A program made the position numbers and the translations under genes. A DNA stretch of 64,000 bases, from positions 930,001 to 994,000 of the forward strand of contig NZ_PDFK01000001.1 in NCBI RefSeq assembly GCF_002845985.1, given 5' to 3'. The notes beneath the pieces were generated by a model. That model was not told the origin of the DNA and did not search any database. It saw only the letters and a list, made by a program, of their open reading frames with translations. Each line of letters opens with the position of its first letter. Positions within the stretch are counted from its first letter, which is position 1. This document shows positions 48,783 to 57,167 of the stretch, in pieces. The DNA comes from Lysinibacillus fusiformis. GTDB taxonomy: Bacteria; Bacillota; Bacilli; Bacillales_A; Planococcaceae.

Positions 48783-48807
48783 ATATCGGTATAAAAAAGG
48801 ATTTTTA
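48783..48807 (-). promoter_or_regulatory. SigD-like promoter for maf
   Basis: On the minus strand TAAA (48804–48807), 13 bases, then ACCGATAT (48783–48790). It is a strong match to the SigD consensus apart from spacing at the short end. It lies right after the hag terminator and leaves a leader of about 95 bases before maf. Confidence 0.62.
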
Positions 48808-48821
48808 AATTTTTTATTAAA

Positions 48822-48853
48822 AAAAGCTTGAACGAAATTTCGTTCAAGCTTTT
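48822..48853. terminator. hag terminator, 32-base perfect palindrome
   Basis: AAAAGCTTGAACGAAA followed at once by its exact reverse complement, with A/T runs outside. It is very stable, as expected for the most abundant flagellar mRNA, and can act on both strands. Confidence 0.92.
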
Positions 48854-48879
48854 AATATTTTATGCTAAAAGTTAATCAA

Positions 48880-49689
48880 TTATTGTAATAATTGAAGTAC
48901 ACCTTGTGGTTGTTGGTTAGCTTGAGCTAACATAGATTGAGCAGCTTGCATTAAGATATTGTTCTTAGTGAAGCCCATCATTTCTTTAGCCATATCTGTA
49001 TCACGGATACGTGATTCAGCAGCTGTTAAGTTTTCAGATGTAGCACCTAAGTTGTTGATTGTGTGCTCTAAACGGTTTTGAACAGCACCTAAATCAGAAC
49101 GTTGAGAAGAAACTAATTCTAAAGCTTCGTTGAAGTTTTTAATTGCTTTGTCAGCAGCTGTTTGAGAATCAATTTTACCAGTGATTTTTAAACCAGCTGT
49201 ACCCATTGTTCCGATTTTTAATGTAATAGCTTGGCCATCATTAGCACCGATATGGAATTTCTTGCCAGAGAATGAACCATCTAGTAATTTTTGAGTATTG
49301 AACTCTGTGTTTTTAGCGATACGGTCGATTTCTGATTTTAATGCAGTAACTTCTTTGTTAAGTGCTGTACGGTCTGCAGTTACGTTTGTATCGTTTGCAG
49401 ATTGTACTGCTAATTCACGCATACGTTGTAGGATTGCGTGAGTTTCGTTAAGAGCACCCTCAGCAGTTTGGATTAAAGAGATTGAGTCTTGAGCGTTTTT
49501 AGTAGCCATATCAAGACCACGGATTTGTCCGCGCATTTTTTCAGAGATTGCTAAACCAGCAGCGTCATCGCCCGCACGGTTTACTTTGTAACCTGAAGAT
49601 AGTTTCTCAAGGTTTTTAGAAGCTTGAGTGTTGTTGAAAGTAAGGTTACGGTGTGTGTTTAAAGCTGAAATGTTGTGTTGAATTCTCAT
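48880..49689 (-). CDS. hag: Flagellin (Hag), short form
   Basis: 269 residues. The N-terminal D0/D1 (MRIQHNISALNTHRNLTFNN, LSSGYKVNRAGDDAAGLAISE) and C-terminal D1/D0 (AESRIRDTDMAKEMMGFTKN, QAMLAQANQ-like end with QGVLQLLQ) are intact. Only a short central part (about 140–200) remains, so outer domains D2/D3 are missing, as in other small Bacillus flagellins. The filament is a likely substrate of the neighbouring Maf and FliB. GGAGG precedes the ATG; a SigD promoter and CsrA site lie in the leader. Confidence 0.98.
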   Translation of the reverse strand: MRIQHNISALNTHRNLTFNNTQASKNLEKLSSGYKVNRAGDDAAGLAISEKMRGQIRGLDMATKNAQDSISLIQTAEGALNETHAILQRMRELAVQSANDTNVTADRTALNKEVTALKSEIDRIAKNTEFNTQKLLDGSFSGKKFHIGANDGQAITLKIGTMGTAGLKITGKIDSQTAADKAIKNFNEALELVSSQRSDLGAVQNRLEHTINNLGATSENLTAAESRIRDTDMAKEMMGFTKNNILMQAAQSMLAQANQQPQGVLQLLQ

Positions 49690-49721
49690 TTGGAATTCCT
49701 CCTTGAATTTTTAGTGTGTTA

Positions 49722-49739
49722 TTCCACATCCGTGTGGAA
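49722..49739 (-). promoter_or_regulatory. CsrA-binding hairpin in the hag leader
   Basis: On the mRNA strand TTCCACA-CGGA-TGTGGAA forms a 7-bp stem with GGA in the loop, matching the CsrA consensus ACARGGAUGU. The second site is the AAGGAGG ribosome binding region at about 49700–49706. In B. subtilis CsrA bound at two such sites blocks hag translation until FliW removes it; csrA and fliW lie directly upstream here. Confidence 0.8.
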
Positions 49740-49786
49740 TTTCGGATTAGGTAGTATGTATGTACTTCCTGCCCCTTACAAACTAT

Positions 49787-49812
49787 ATATCGTAATTAGT
49801 TGGAAATGTTTA
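49787..49812 (-). promoter_or_regulatory. SigD promoter of hag
   Basis: On the minus strand TAAA (49809–49812), 14 bases, then TACGATAT (49787–49794). It resembles the SigD consensus TAAA-N14/15-GCCGATAT and lies about 100 bp before the start codon. Confidence 0.75.
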
Positions 49813-49876
49813 ATAGTTTTTTAGAAAGTTTTTTTATTTTTTATGTAATTATTTCAAAATAAACATATATCTCTTA

Positions 49877-50095
49877 TTATTTTTTCTTCAATTGCTCTAA
49901 AAAGTTTGATGTTACAGAAAGGGCTTCTTTATTTTCCGCTTGGATTGCTTCAAAAACTTCTGATCGATGTACTTTCACCGTTTTCGGTGCAACAATCCCC
50001 AGTTTGATTTGGTCACCCTCAACTGCTAATATTTTTATTTCAACTTGATCGCCTATCATAATTGACTCATCTTTTTTTCGTGAAAGAACTAGCAT
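49877..50095 (-). CDS. csrA: CsrA, translational regulator of flagellin
   Basis: 72 residues: [23 protein letters not shown], then [22 protein letters not shown], the full CsrA fold with the RNA-contacting arginine in VHRSEV. It binds GGA motifs in the hag leader and represses translation. Its ATG overlaps the fliW stop by one base (TAATG). Confidence 0.97.
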   Translation of the reverse strand: MLVLSRKKDESIMIGDQVEIKILAVEGDQIKLGIVAPKTVKVHRSEVFEAIQAENKEALSVTSNFLEQLKKK

Positions 50096-50538
50096 TATTT
50101 CGCACTTCCTTCCAATGGTAGCATTGGATAACGTAATGGAAAGGCTTTATTGTCTTGAAGAACGATTTGCTTACCGCGTTTTTTTTCTATATTTATAATA
50201 ACAGGTGCCAGCAAGTTAATCGTAGATTCTTGAAATGCTTCTTTTAATGTTACAATAGCATATGGAAGAACATCTTCTTGCTTTTCAATTTGTAATTGCT
50301 CACGATCTTCTTCGCTAATATCAAAGCTATAATCTTGTTTGAATGCAAAAGGGTAGGCTACGACAAAACCAATTTCTTTATTCTGAACAGATTGTAATAA
50401 TGCAAGTGGAAGGTCTGCATCAATCGGTAACAAAACAAATTTTTTCTCCTCCTCTAATCCTAGTAAACCATGCTCAAATGTAAGGATATCTTGTTCACCA
50501 ATTTCTACTTCTCCTAAAAATTTAGTAGCAATTTTCAT
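50095..50538 (-). CDS. fliW: FliW, flagellin-binding antagonist of CsrA
   Basis: 147 residues, typical length, with [21 protein letters not shown] and the conserved [11 protein letters not shown]. FliW binds CsrA until free flagellin accumulates in the cell and displaces it. This partner-switch sets flagellin level. GGAGAG precedes the ATG; csrA overlaps its stop. Confidence 0.95.
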   Translation of the reverse strand: MKIATKFLGEVEIGEQDILTFEHGLLGLEEEKKFVLLPIDADLPLALLQSVQNKEIGFVVAYPFAFKQDYSFDISEEDREQLQIEKQEDVLPYAIVTLKEAFQESTINLLAPVIINIEKKRGKQIVLQDNKAFPLRYPMLPLEGSAK

Positions 50539-50552
50539 TTATAAACTCTCCT

Positions 50553-51116
50553 TTAAATGATGACATCGATGTCAACATCTGGTCTTTGTATCATTGTACC
50601 AGTTACTTTTCCTGGTGTGTATTCATGTATAGGTTTGTTCACTTTAGCGTCAATTACTGGTTCTCTTCGTTGAATATTGACATCCGTTGTACCTGGTGTG
50701 TAATTAATTTTGACTGATCCTACGGATGGTACAAATTTGACATTAAATTGTACACGGTGTGGACCATGGTTTTGTTTAGCTATATTTTGAACTATTGCCC
50801 GTCCTTGATCTTTTCCAGCGTTCTCCATCATTTGACGTCCCTCTTGTGCTCTGCGTGCCATTCCTTTTATTGCCTCTTGTTTTCCTTTTTCTGCGTAATT
50901 TGCACTTGATTCTAAAGGACCAATCATTCCTATGTCTCTTCTTGCCTGTGAGGAGTCAATTTTCAAAACACTTCTCGTTGTATTTATATCTAAAATAGCG
51001 GCTGGTTGTTCAATATGCTGTGTCGCCTTTGGCTGTTCAATATGTTGCTGAGGTTTACCAATGTGAAGATCAATTTTGGCATCGATTGTGCGAATTTGTA
51101 TTTGTGGTAGCCTCAC
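50553..51116 (-). CDS. yviE: DUF6470 (YviE-like) flagellar-region protein
   Basis: 187 residues. The N-terminal PQIQIRTIDAKIDLHIGKPQ motif recurs in shortened form (PQQHIEQPKA, PAAILDINTT) and the C-terminus has FVPSVGSVKINYTPGTTDVNI. It matches the YviE family found between flgL and fliW in Bacillus; function unknown. No signal peptide or membrane helix. The start is GTG at 51116, behind AAAGGAGAG at eight bases. Q, I and P are abundant, suggesting an extended or scaffold-like protein. Confidence 0.85.
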   Translation of the reverse strand: MRLPQIQIRTIDAKIDLHIGKPQQHIEQPKATQHIEQPAAILDINTTRSVLKIDSSQARRDIGMIGPLESSANYAEKGKQEAIKGMARRAQEGRQMMENAGKDQGRAIVQNIAKQNHGPHRVQFNVKFVPSVGSVKINYTPGTTDVNIQRREPVIDAKVNKPIHEYTPGKVTGTMIQRPDVDIDVII

Positions 51117-51176
51117 AATACTAGCTCTCCTTTCAAGAAAAGCGTTTGAACAAAGTGTCCAAACGCCTAAATTATA

Positions 51177-52079
51177 TTAACGGATAAAATCCACTAATGT
51201 TTGTTGAATGATTTTAGAACCTACTGAAAGTGCAGCCTGATGAATAGATTCATGTGTCACCATTTCAGTAATGGCCTTTGCATAGTCGACAGACTCATTA
51301 TCCCTGAGTTGTTTTGTGACGTTAACCTCACGTATACCTAGTCGATTTTCCATCATTTCTACACGGTTTTGCCGTGCACCGATATCTGCCTGTGCTTCTA
51401 AAACTTTATTATGCATGGCTGTAATATCATCATTTGTAGTAGCTGAGGATACCCCGCCAAGCATGCTAGCAATTTCTTCACCTGTTTTTGTTGGGTCGCC
51501 TAATAAATCCGAAATTTTCCCCATCATATCATCTATATTATTAAATAAATCTTTCCCTGGGGTATTTACAGAAAGCTGGATACCATCATAAATTTCTATT
51601 TTTACACCTTCTTGATTAGTATTCGGATTTATGACTCCACCAATAAATAAAGGCTCGTTAGTTCTAGTTCCACTAAATATGTAACTGCCACCAATATTCG
51701 TATTTCCTACATCCTGTAATTGTTGGCGAATTTGGTCAATTTCTTTTTTTATTTTGTCACGATCCTCTGATGTATTTGAATCAGTGGCAGCTTGAATAAC
51801 AAGTTCACGAACTCGCTTCATTTGCTCGCCAACCTGATTAAGAGATTCATCTGTCGAATCCAACCAGCTACTTGCCGTAATCGTGTTACGAGTGTATTGC
51901 TCTACTTTAGCTAAATCTCGACGATAGCCCATACCCTTTACTGCAATAACTGGATCATCGGATGGACGAGTGATTTTTGAACCTGAGTTTATTTGGTCCT
52001 GTAGCTTAGACATTTTACCATAGCTGTTATTTAAATTTCGTAGCATGTTATTTGATAGCATTGATTGTGTTACACGCAT
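51177..52079 (-). CDS. flgL: FlgL, hook-filament junction protein (HAP3)
   Basis: 300 residues. The flagellin-like N-terminus is MRVTQSMLSNNMLRNLNNSYGKM, and the C-terminus is coiled and ends in KIIQQTLVDFIR. FlgL joins the hook-adjacent FlgK to the filament. I use the ATG at 52079, 11 bases after GAAGGAGG; the longer frame to 52121 is not supported. It follows flgK by 61 bp. Confidence 0.95.
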   Translation of the reverse strand: MRVTQSMLSNNMLRNLNNSYGKMSKLQDQINSGSKITRPSDDPVIAVKGMGYRRDLAKVEQYTRNTITASSWLDSTDESLNQVGEQMKRVRELVIQAATDSNTSEDRDKIKKEIDQIRQQLQDVGNTNIGGSYIFSGTRTNEPLFIGGVINPNTNQEGVKIEIYDGIQLSVNTPGKDLFNNIDDMMGKISDLLGDPTKTGEEIASMLGGVSSATTNDDITAMHNKVLEAQADIGARQNRVEMMENRLGIREVNVTKQLRDNESVDYAKAITEMVTHESIHQAALSVGSKIIQQTLVDFIR

Positions 52080-52140
52080 TTTGTAAAAAGCCTCCTTCTT
52101 GTAGGTTGATAAATTGGTCATTATTTACTTGATTCTATTG

Positions 52141-53733
52141 TTATAAACCAACTCGGCCCATACCGTTAATAATTTTATCCAATGTTTCATCGACAACCGT
52201 AATCATACGTGCATTTGCATTATACGCCTGTTGGAAAGTAATCATATTTGTCATTTCTTCATCTAAAGAAACCGCACTTACAGCATCGCGACTATTAGAT
52301 ACCATCAGAAGTTGGGATTCAGAAGTCGCAGCTATACGTAATGCCTCTTCACCATCTACACCAACTTTTCCGACAATCGCTTGATAGAATGATTGTAAGC
52401 TTGCATTATCTATATCTGCATATAATTTATGCTGCATATTGGCAAGTTCATAAGCATTCTTACCATTTCCTTCTTCTGTTGGGTCAGAAGATGCTGCTAA
52501 AAGGTTAGGATTTTTTAAGATATCTTCATTAACCTTGATTCCACCAGCACCAGTTCCTTCAAAGAAAACGCCACCTGGTTTCGAAGGATTTATGATGTTT
52601 CCATTCGCATCTTTTTCTTCAAGGGTATAACCTTTTGCATGCTGCGCATTGAATTCTTTAATAAATGCATTGGCTAATTGATCTAATTTTTGTAAAGTTT
52701 CTGTGTAGTATCCTTTAATATCGCCACCCGCACTTTGATAACCATACGAATTAATTAGTGAAAGTAATTTTCCTTTTGATGCTTCAAAGTCTTGCTGTTT
52801 AATTGCCGTTTGTGCACTAGTGACAGCACCCGCTTCATGCGCATCTAAAGATTCCAATCCTGTTAATTGTAGTTCAGAGAAAGAATTTGTAATTTCATCG
52901 CCAGTCACCTTCGTGCCGTTTGTACCCATTGCTGTAAATTGAGCGAAATCTTTACCGTTTACTAAATCTCTGATAACACCGTCATTACCTTTAAAAGTAA
53001 TTTTTAAGCTTCCTTCTGCAACCTCTGATGCTAAACCACCAGAAGGAATACGTTCAATCGATACTGGAATATACTCATTTAGTTTATCAACTAGAGTATC
53101 ACGCACATCATATAAATCATTTGGTACATGCCCACTAGGTTCAACCTCTTGAATTTGCTTATTAACGGCAGCAATTTGTTTAAGGATAGTATTAATTTGA
53201 GTTGTCGAAACATTAAGTTCATTTCCAAGATTACCCTGAATCATTTTTAACTGTTTATCAAGGTAATTTAAAGAATCAGCTAAGTGCTCCGCACGACTAA
53301 CGGCTACTTTACGTGAAGCACCATCTGCAGGCTTCGTCCCCACATCTTCAAGTCCCTTCCAAAACTGTTCGAAAGCTTTATCTAAACCGAATTCCGAAGG
53401 CTCATTCATAACATCTTCCATTTGAGAAATGGCATTTGTTCTAGATTCCCAATAACCTAACTTATTCGTCTCTTGACGATATTGGCGGTCAATAAATTCA
53501 CTGCGAATACGTTGGATAGACCCCGCTTCAACCCCAGTACCAAGATGTCCTGGATAAGTTGGTTGGTTTAAGCCCGCTGTTGGAAAACCTGGTGTTGCTT
53601 GCATGTTTACTCGTTGGCGTGAGTAACCTAATGTGTTGGCATTGGAAATATTATGTCCTGTTGTGTATAAAGCTGTTTGTTGTACGAAGAGGCCGCGTTT
53701 ACTTGCTTCTAGGCCCATAAATGTTGAGCGCAT
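52141..53733 (-). CDS. flgK: FlgK, hook-filament junction protein (HAP1)
   Basis: 530 residues. The N-terminal TFMGLEASKRGLFVQQTALYTTGHNISNANT pattern and the C-terminal VSLDEEMTNMITFQQAYNANARMI are the conserved FlgK ends. The central part is variable and asparagine-rich. FlgK caps the hook and contacts FlgL. GGAGG precedes the ATG; flgN ends 14 bp upstream, its likely chaperone. Confidence 0.97.
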   Translation of the reverse strand: MRSTFMGLEASKRGLFVQQTALYTTGHNISNANTLGYSRQRVNMQATPGFPTAGLNQPTYPGHLGTGVEAGSIQRIRSEFIDRQYRQETNKLGYWESRTNAISQMEDVMNEPSEFGLDKAFEQFWKGLEDVGTKPADGASRKVAVSRAEHLADSLNYLDKQLKMIQGNLGNELNVSTTQINTILKQIAAVNKQIQEVEPSGHVPNDLYDVRDTLVDKLNEYIPVSIERIPSGGLASEVAEGSLKITFKGNDGVIRDLVNGKDFAQFTAMGTNGTKVTGDEITNSFSELQLTGLESLDAHEAGAVTSAQTAIKQQDFEASKGKLLSLINSYGYQSAGGDIKGYYTETLQKLDQLANAFIKEFNAQHAKGYTLEEKDANGNIINPSKPGGVFFEGTGAGGIKVNEDILKNPNLLAASSDPTEEGNGKNAYELANMQHKLYADIDNASLQSFYQAIVGKVGVDGEEALRIAATSESQLLMVSNSRDAVSAVSLDEEMTNMITFQQAYNANARMITVVDETLDKIINGMGRVGL

Positions 53734-53747
53734 TTTTCTTCCTCCTT

Positions 53748-54248
53748 TTAGGCTTGTGAATCGAAATATGATTTTTTAGCTATGCTATTTGTGCCGTGAA
53801 CCTCGTTGCTAGAGTAGTTCATTTGCTCTGTGCGAGGTCTTACAGCATCTAATGTTAGGTTGACGATTTGTAGTGATTGGAAAACAAGTTTTTGATTTAA
53901 GTCATTTTGTTTTCGTAGGTCAGTGATAATTTGCAGTAAACGATCGCGAACTACTGATAAGGTTGCTTTGTCAGCCTGTTGGTCAGCAGCCTCGATGACA
54001 TCTGCGACAGTCGTTTTGTCAGATGAAGCAAGTCCCTTTGCTTCGAGGTAGTCCGTTACCTGTTTCTGACGCTGTTGCTCGAGCTTATCGATGGCCGCTA
54101 TGTGTGCCTGCTCATCCTTGAGCAATTGGTCTAGAGCTTCGATATCGCCAGCTTTAATGATTTCTGTTTTTTTCAAGGCTAGTTCAAGTAAACTTTTATG
54201 CATTCTTTCTAGCATCGTTAATGTAGAATTAATCGCTTCTACAGACAT
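53748..54248 (-). CDS. flgN: FlgN-like chaperone for FlgK/FlgL
   Basis: 166 residues, helical and coiled (INSTLTMLERMHKSLLELALKKTEIIKAGD). The C-terminus has the family-like YFDSQA end. FlgN keeps hook-associated proteins soluble before export. I choose the ATG at 54248 behind AAAGGGTG; a GTG at 54260 would be too close to that site. It lies between flgM and flgK, as in B. subtilis yvyG. Confidence 0.88.
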   Translation of the reverse strand: MSVEAINSTLTMLERMHKSLLELALKKTEIIKAGDIEALDQLLKDEQAHIAAIDKLEQQRQKQVTDYLEAKGLASSDKTTVADVIEAADQQADKATLSVVRDRLLQIITDLRKQNDLNQKLVFQSLQIVNLTLDAVRPRTEQMNYSSNEVHGTNSIAKKSYFDSQA

Positions 54249-54275
54249 ATCGCTATACACCCTTTCTGCTGTTCC

Positions 54276-54536
54276 CTAGAAACGATAATATTTCAGCATA
54301 TCCTCTGCTACTTTGCGAGCATCTACTTTGTATTCACCAGAATCAATGTCTTTTTTCAGCTGTTGTACGCGGTCAGCTCGCTCTGTACTGTATGTTGATA
54401 CGCTTTTCATATCTTGAGCAGCTTTCGAAATCTCAATTTTATCAGCAAAAGATGCTTTGTTTGTATCTGATTTAACGTTACGTACTTGGTTTTTATAGGC
54501 GTTTACTGCATTAATTCCATAAGATGTAATTTTCAT
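54276..54536 (-). CDS. flgM: FlgM, anti-SigD factor
   Basis: 86 residues, with KITSYGINAVNAYKNQVR at the N-terminus and the SigD-binding C-terminal region with RVQQLKKDIDSGEYKVDARKVAEDML. FlgM holds SigD inactive until the hook is complete. The start is the ATG at 54536 behind a run of seven G; a SigD-like promoter sits just upstream, giving feedback control. Confidence 0.95.
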   Translation of the reverse strand: MKITSYGINAVNAYKNQVRNVKSDTNKASFADKIEISKAAQDMKSVSTYSTERADRVQQLKKDIDSGEYKVDARKVAEDMLKYYRF

Positions 54537-54573
54537 TTTGAACCCCCCCATCTAAAAATCTTATCTTCCTATT

Positions 54574-54600
54574 ATTTCGGATTGTCTCACATAATGTTAA
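54574..54600 (-). promoter_or_regulatory. SigD-like promoter for flgM-flgN-flgK-flgL
   Basis: On the minus strand TTAA (54597–54600), 15 bases, then TCCGAAAT (54574–54581). It deviates from consensus at both elements but is correctly spaced and 38 bp from flgM. Confidence 0.42.
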
Positions 54601-54611
54601 GTTTTCACATA

Positions 54612-54650
54612 TAAAAAAGTGTGCTAATTTTGTTTAAAATTAACACACTT
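54612..54650 (-). terminator. Terminator after yvyF
   Basis: Stem AAGTGTG/CACACTT (54617–54623 with 54644–54650), continued by an imperfect AATTTT/AAAATT part. On the minus strand it is followed by TTTTTT. Confidence 0.8.
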
Positions 54651-54657
54651 CCCGTTA

Positions 54658-55071
54658 TTAGCGTTTTCGCTCTGCGTGATAGGTTACACGATCGCGTTGC
54701 TCTACACTGTCGCGGAATTCCTTGGCTGCTTCAAATGTACGTAAGTCTGCCTTTAATTCATCTTGACATTTTGTACAAAGCTTGCCTGTTGTTGTCAGGT
54801 GACCACAGTTATCACATGGATAGCCAAGGTTAGGGAACATGGCTGGCTGCAAGCGGCCTTTACGAACCCATTTATACAATAGCTCCTCTTCTGCTCCAGT
54901 TGCTTCTACGATACGCTCAACTGTTGCTGCACGGTTCTCACGTTTACGAAGGAAGCGATAAACGATTTGATAAAGCTCTTCCTCCGATTGTGCACACTTA
55001 TGACATACTTCTCGGACCCCTGTATAATTAAAAAATTCATTACATTTTGGACAATTGCGAACCTCAGCCAT
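54658..55071 (-). CDS. yvyF: YvyF-like flagellar operon protein with zinc ribbons
   Basis: 137 residues. Two cysteine pairs near the N-terminus (CPKC, CHKC) and two near the C-terminus (CDNC, CTKC) suggest two zinc ribbons, around a helical ATVERIVEATGAEEELLYKWV segment that looks like a DNA-binding fold. The family (TIGR03826) is found next to flgM; its role is unclear. I start at the ATG at 55071 (MAEVRNCPKC), eight bases after GAGGAGG. Confidence 0.85.
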   Translation of the reverse strand: MAEVRNCPKCNEFFNYTGVREVCHKCAQSEEELYQIVYRFLRKRENRAATVERIVEATGAEEELLYKWVRKGRLQPAMFPNLGYPCDNCGHLTTTGKLCTKCQDELKADLRTFEAAKEFRDSVEQRDRVTYHAERKR

Positions 55072-55150
55072 CTGCTTTTCCTCCTCTTTCAAGAAATCTT
55101 ATCTACGAATGCTATACCCATCATCTATTATACATAATACGTTGGAAAAT

Positions 55151-55741
55151 TCATCCTTCAATTAATGTGAAGTATTGGACATTTTTAGCCCCCGCCTGCA
55201 TTAGCGCATCTGCGGCATGCTGAATGGTTGTTCCTGTAGTTTTAATATCGTCAAAAAGAAGGTAATCTTTATGCTCTACTTGTGAGCCTACCTTTACGCG
55301 AAAAAGAGGTGCTACATGTATGCGCTGCTCTCTATTTTTGGAGCTTTGTGTCTCTGTTGTTGTCTTTTCTAATAGCTGAATGTACGGAATAAAAGCTGCC
55401 TTTATAAGTTCCTCTGTGTGTGAGAAGGTACGCTCCTGTTGCTTGAGGGGATGCATGGGAATTGGTAGAATCATCGCTTTCTCTTTTCTAAATCGAGCAT
55501 AAAGCTCCTGTCGAAATACTTTTGCAAGAGCTACATCCTGAAGAAATTTAAACTGATGTAAGTAATCTTTCATCGCGTCATTATACTGATAGAGTGCTGT
55601 AGCTGACTGTGAATGTTCAAAGCGAGCAGCACACCTATCACATATAGTCGGTGAAAACTGCTTTGTTAACAGCATTTTCCAGGATATGGTTGATGTCAAC
55701 GGCTGTGAGCAAATTAAGCAATGCGATTCTATTTTATTCAT
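55151..55741 (-). CDS. comFC: ComFC family phosphoribosyltransferase-like competence protein
   Basis: 196 residues. The N-terminal zinc motif is CLICSQPL...CDRCAARF and the PRPP-type loop is YLLFDDIKTTGTTIQHAADAL. ComFC is needed for efficient transformation and works with ComFA on incoming single-stranded DNA. Its start overlaps the comFA stop by four bases. comFB, which lies between them in B. subtilis, is absent here. Confidence 0.92.
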   Translation of the reverse strand: MNKIESHCLICSQPLTSTISWKMLLTKQFSPTICDRCAARFEHSQSATALYQYNDAMKDYLHQFKFLQDVALAKVFRQELYARFRKEKAMILPIPMHPLKQQERTFSHTEELIKAAFIPYIQLLEKTTTETQSSKNREQRIHVAPLFRVKVGSQVEHKDYLLFDDIKTTGTTIQHAADALMQAGAKNVQYFTLIEG

Positions 55742-57105
55742 TGGGGAAATCCTTTTCTATTATATAAAGCAATTTTTGCACATGCCTCATCCATCTCTAT
55801 TGTGATGCCGTGATGAAAGAACAAGACCTCACCAGCAGGAAATTGTCTATCCCGCCCAACACGACCCGCAATTTGAATAAGAGCGTTGGCTGTAAAAATC
55901 AATGACTCTGCTCCGATTACTGCCACCTGTACATTGCTAATTGTAATGCCTCTTTCTAATATAGTTGTAGTTAATAATCCTGGAACTTCTTTATTTCTTA
56001 GCTTCAGCACCTTTTCCTTTCGCTCCGAATCTGCTGCATGCACAGCTACTATCTTTTCATCTAGCAACTGAAAAAGGGGTTCTGCTCTATTCATTAAGGC
56101 GATTGTTGGAAAGAAGATTAAAAATGGCTGCTTTTGGCTAAGACGTTCCTCTGTCCATTTTTTTAACCTTTTGGGGATCGTACCTCGCTGGAAGCTTTTA
56201 TCATAGCCCCATAAAGCACGCACTTGAGGAACTGGCAATGGATGATTGTGATAGCGTTTTGAAATAAAGGAGTAGCTTTCTTGCTGAAAGGCATGTAGTA
56301 ATGATGGTGATGGGGTTGCTGTAACAAATACAATAGGAGCATGTTCTTTTTTAGCCTTTCCTACTGCTCTTTGTAGGGTTTCATCAAATGTATAAGGAAA
56401 AGCATCTGCTTCATCGACAATGATAACATCAAAAGCCTTGTCAAATCGGTAAAGCTGATGGGTCGTTGCTATAACCATCTGGGCATAGCCATGTTGTTGT
56501 GAGACACCACCGTATAATGCATGAATAATAGTTTCAGGGAATACTTGCTGGAAGCGTGGCGTCAATTCCAACACTACATCTGTGCGTGGTGTTGCAATAC
56601 AAACACGTAGCCCTCGCTTTAGCGCATCATAAACCGTTGGAAAAAGTAGCTCAGTTTTTCCAGCACCACACACTGCATGAATTAAATGCGAACGCTTTGC
56701 TTCCACACTTGCTAAAGTTTCATTTGCAGCCTGTTGTTGGAGTTCCGTGAATTGCCCTGCCCATTTGAATAAATGCTTGTACGTCTTAATGGCTTTAGGG
56801 CCAATCCAAACCATCAAATTCGTACAGCTGCTCACCCTCCCCATTTTGATACAGTGCCGACAATATAAACATTGTTGCTGGCATTTTGAACAATCAAATA
56901 GAGTGAATAATTGCGGGTTTGTATTGTGGCAGCGATTGCAACGAATAACTGGCTTCATTTGAATTCCTTCTATTAAATTAAAATATTTTCGCTCGATTGC
57001 CTTATCAATATGTGCTGATGAATATGGAGAATGGTTTTTTAACCAAATGCGACCTTCATGGAAATCACGTAATGCCGGTGGTAACAGCCAACCTTTATAT
57101 TTCAT
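55738..57105 (-). CDS. comFA: ComFA, ATP-dependent DNA-import helicase
   Basis: 455 residues. An N-terminal four-cysteine-type zinc finger (CNRCHNTNP, CSKCQQQCLYCRHC) is followed by helicase motifs: Walker A CGAGKTE at about 145–152, DEADAFPY and the motif VI region IQIAGRVGRDRQFP. ComFA helps pull DNA into the cell during transformation. GGAGGGAGAG precedes the ATG. It follows degV and its terminator, so comF is its own operon, probably ComK-dependent. Confidence 0.95.
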   Translation of the reverse strand: MKYKGWLLPPALRDFHEGRIWLKNHSPYSSAHIDKAIERKYFNLIEGIQMKPVIRCNRCHNTNPQLFTLFDCSKCQQQCLYCRHCIKMGRVSSCTNLMVWIGPKAIKTYKHLFKWAGQFTELQQQAANETLASVEAKRSHLIHAVCGAGKTELLFPTVYDALKRGLRVCIATPRTDVVLELTPRFQQVFPETIIHALYGGVSQQHGYAQMVIATTHQLYRFDKAFDVIIVDEADAFPYTFDETLQRAVGKAKKEHAPIVFVTATPSPSLLHAFQQESYSFISKRYHNHPLPVPQVRALWGYDKSFQRGTIPKRLKKWTEERLSQKQPFLIFFPTIALMNRAEPLFQLLDEKIVAVHAADSERKEKVLKLRNKEVPGLLTTTILERGITISNVQVAVIGAESLIFTANALIQIAGRVGRDRQFPAGEVLFFHHGITIEMDEACAKIALYNRKGFPQ

Positions 57106-57124
57106 AATTTCTCTCCCTCCATAG

Positions 57125-57153
57125 AAAAAAGCCTCTACTTTGCTGTAGAGACC
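57125..57153 (-). terminator. Terminator after degV
   Basis: 6-bp stem CTCTAC/GTAGAG (57133–57138 with 57145–57150), extended by weaker pairs. On the minus strand it leads into TTTTTT. Confidence 0.78.
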
Positions 57154-57167
57154 TTCTCATAGAAATT

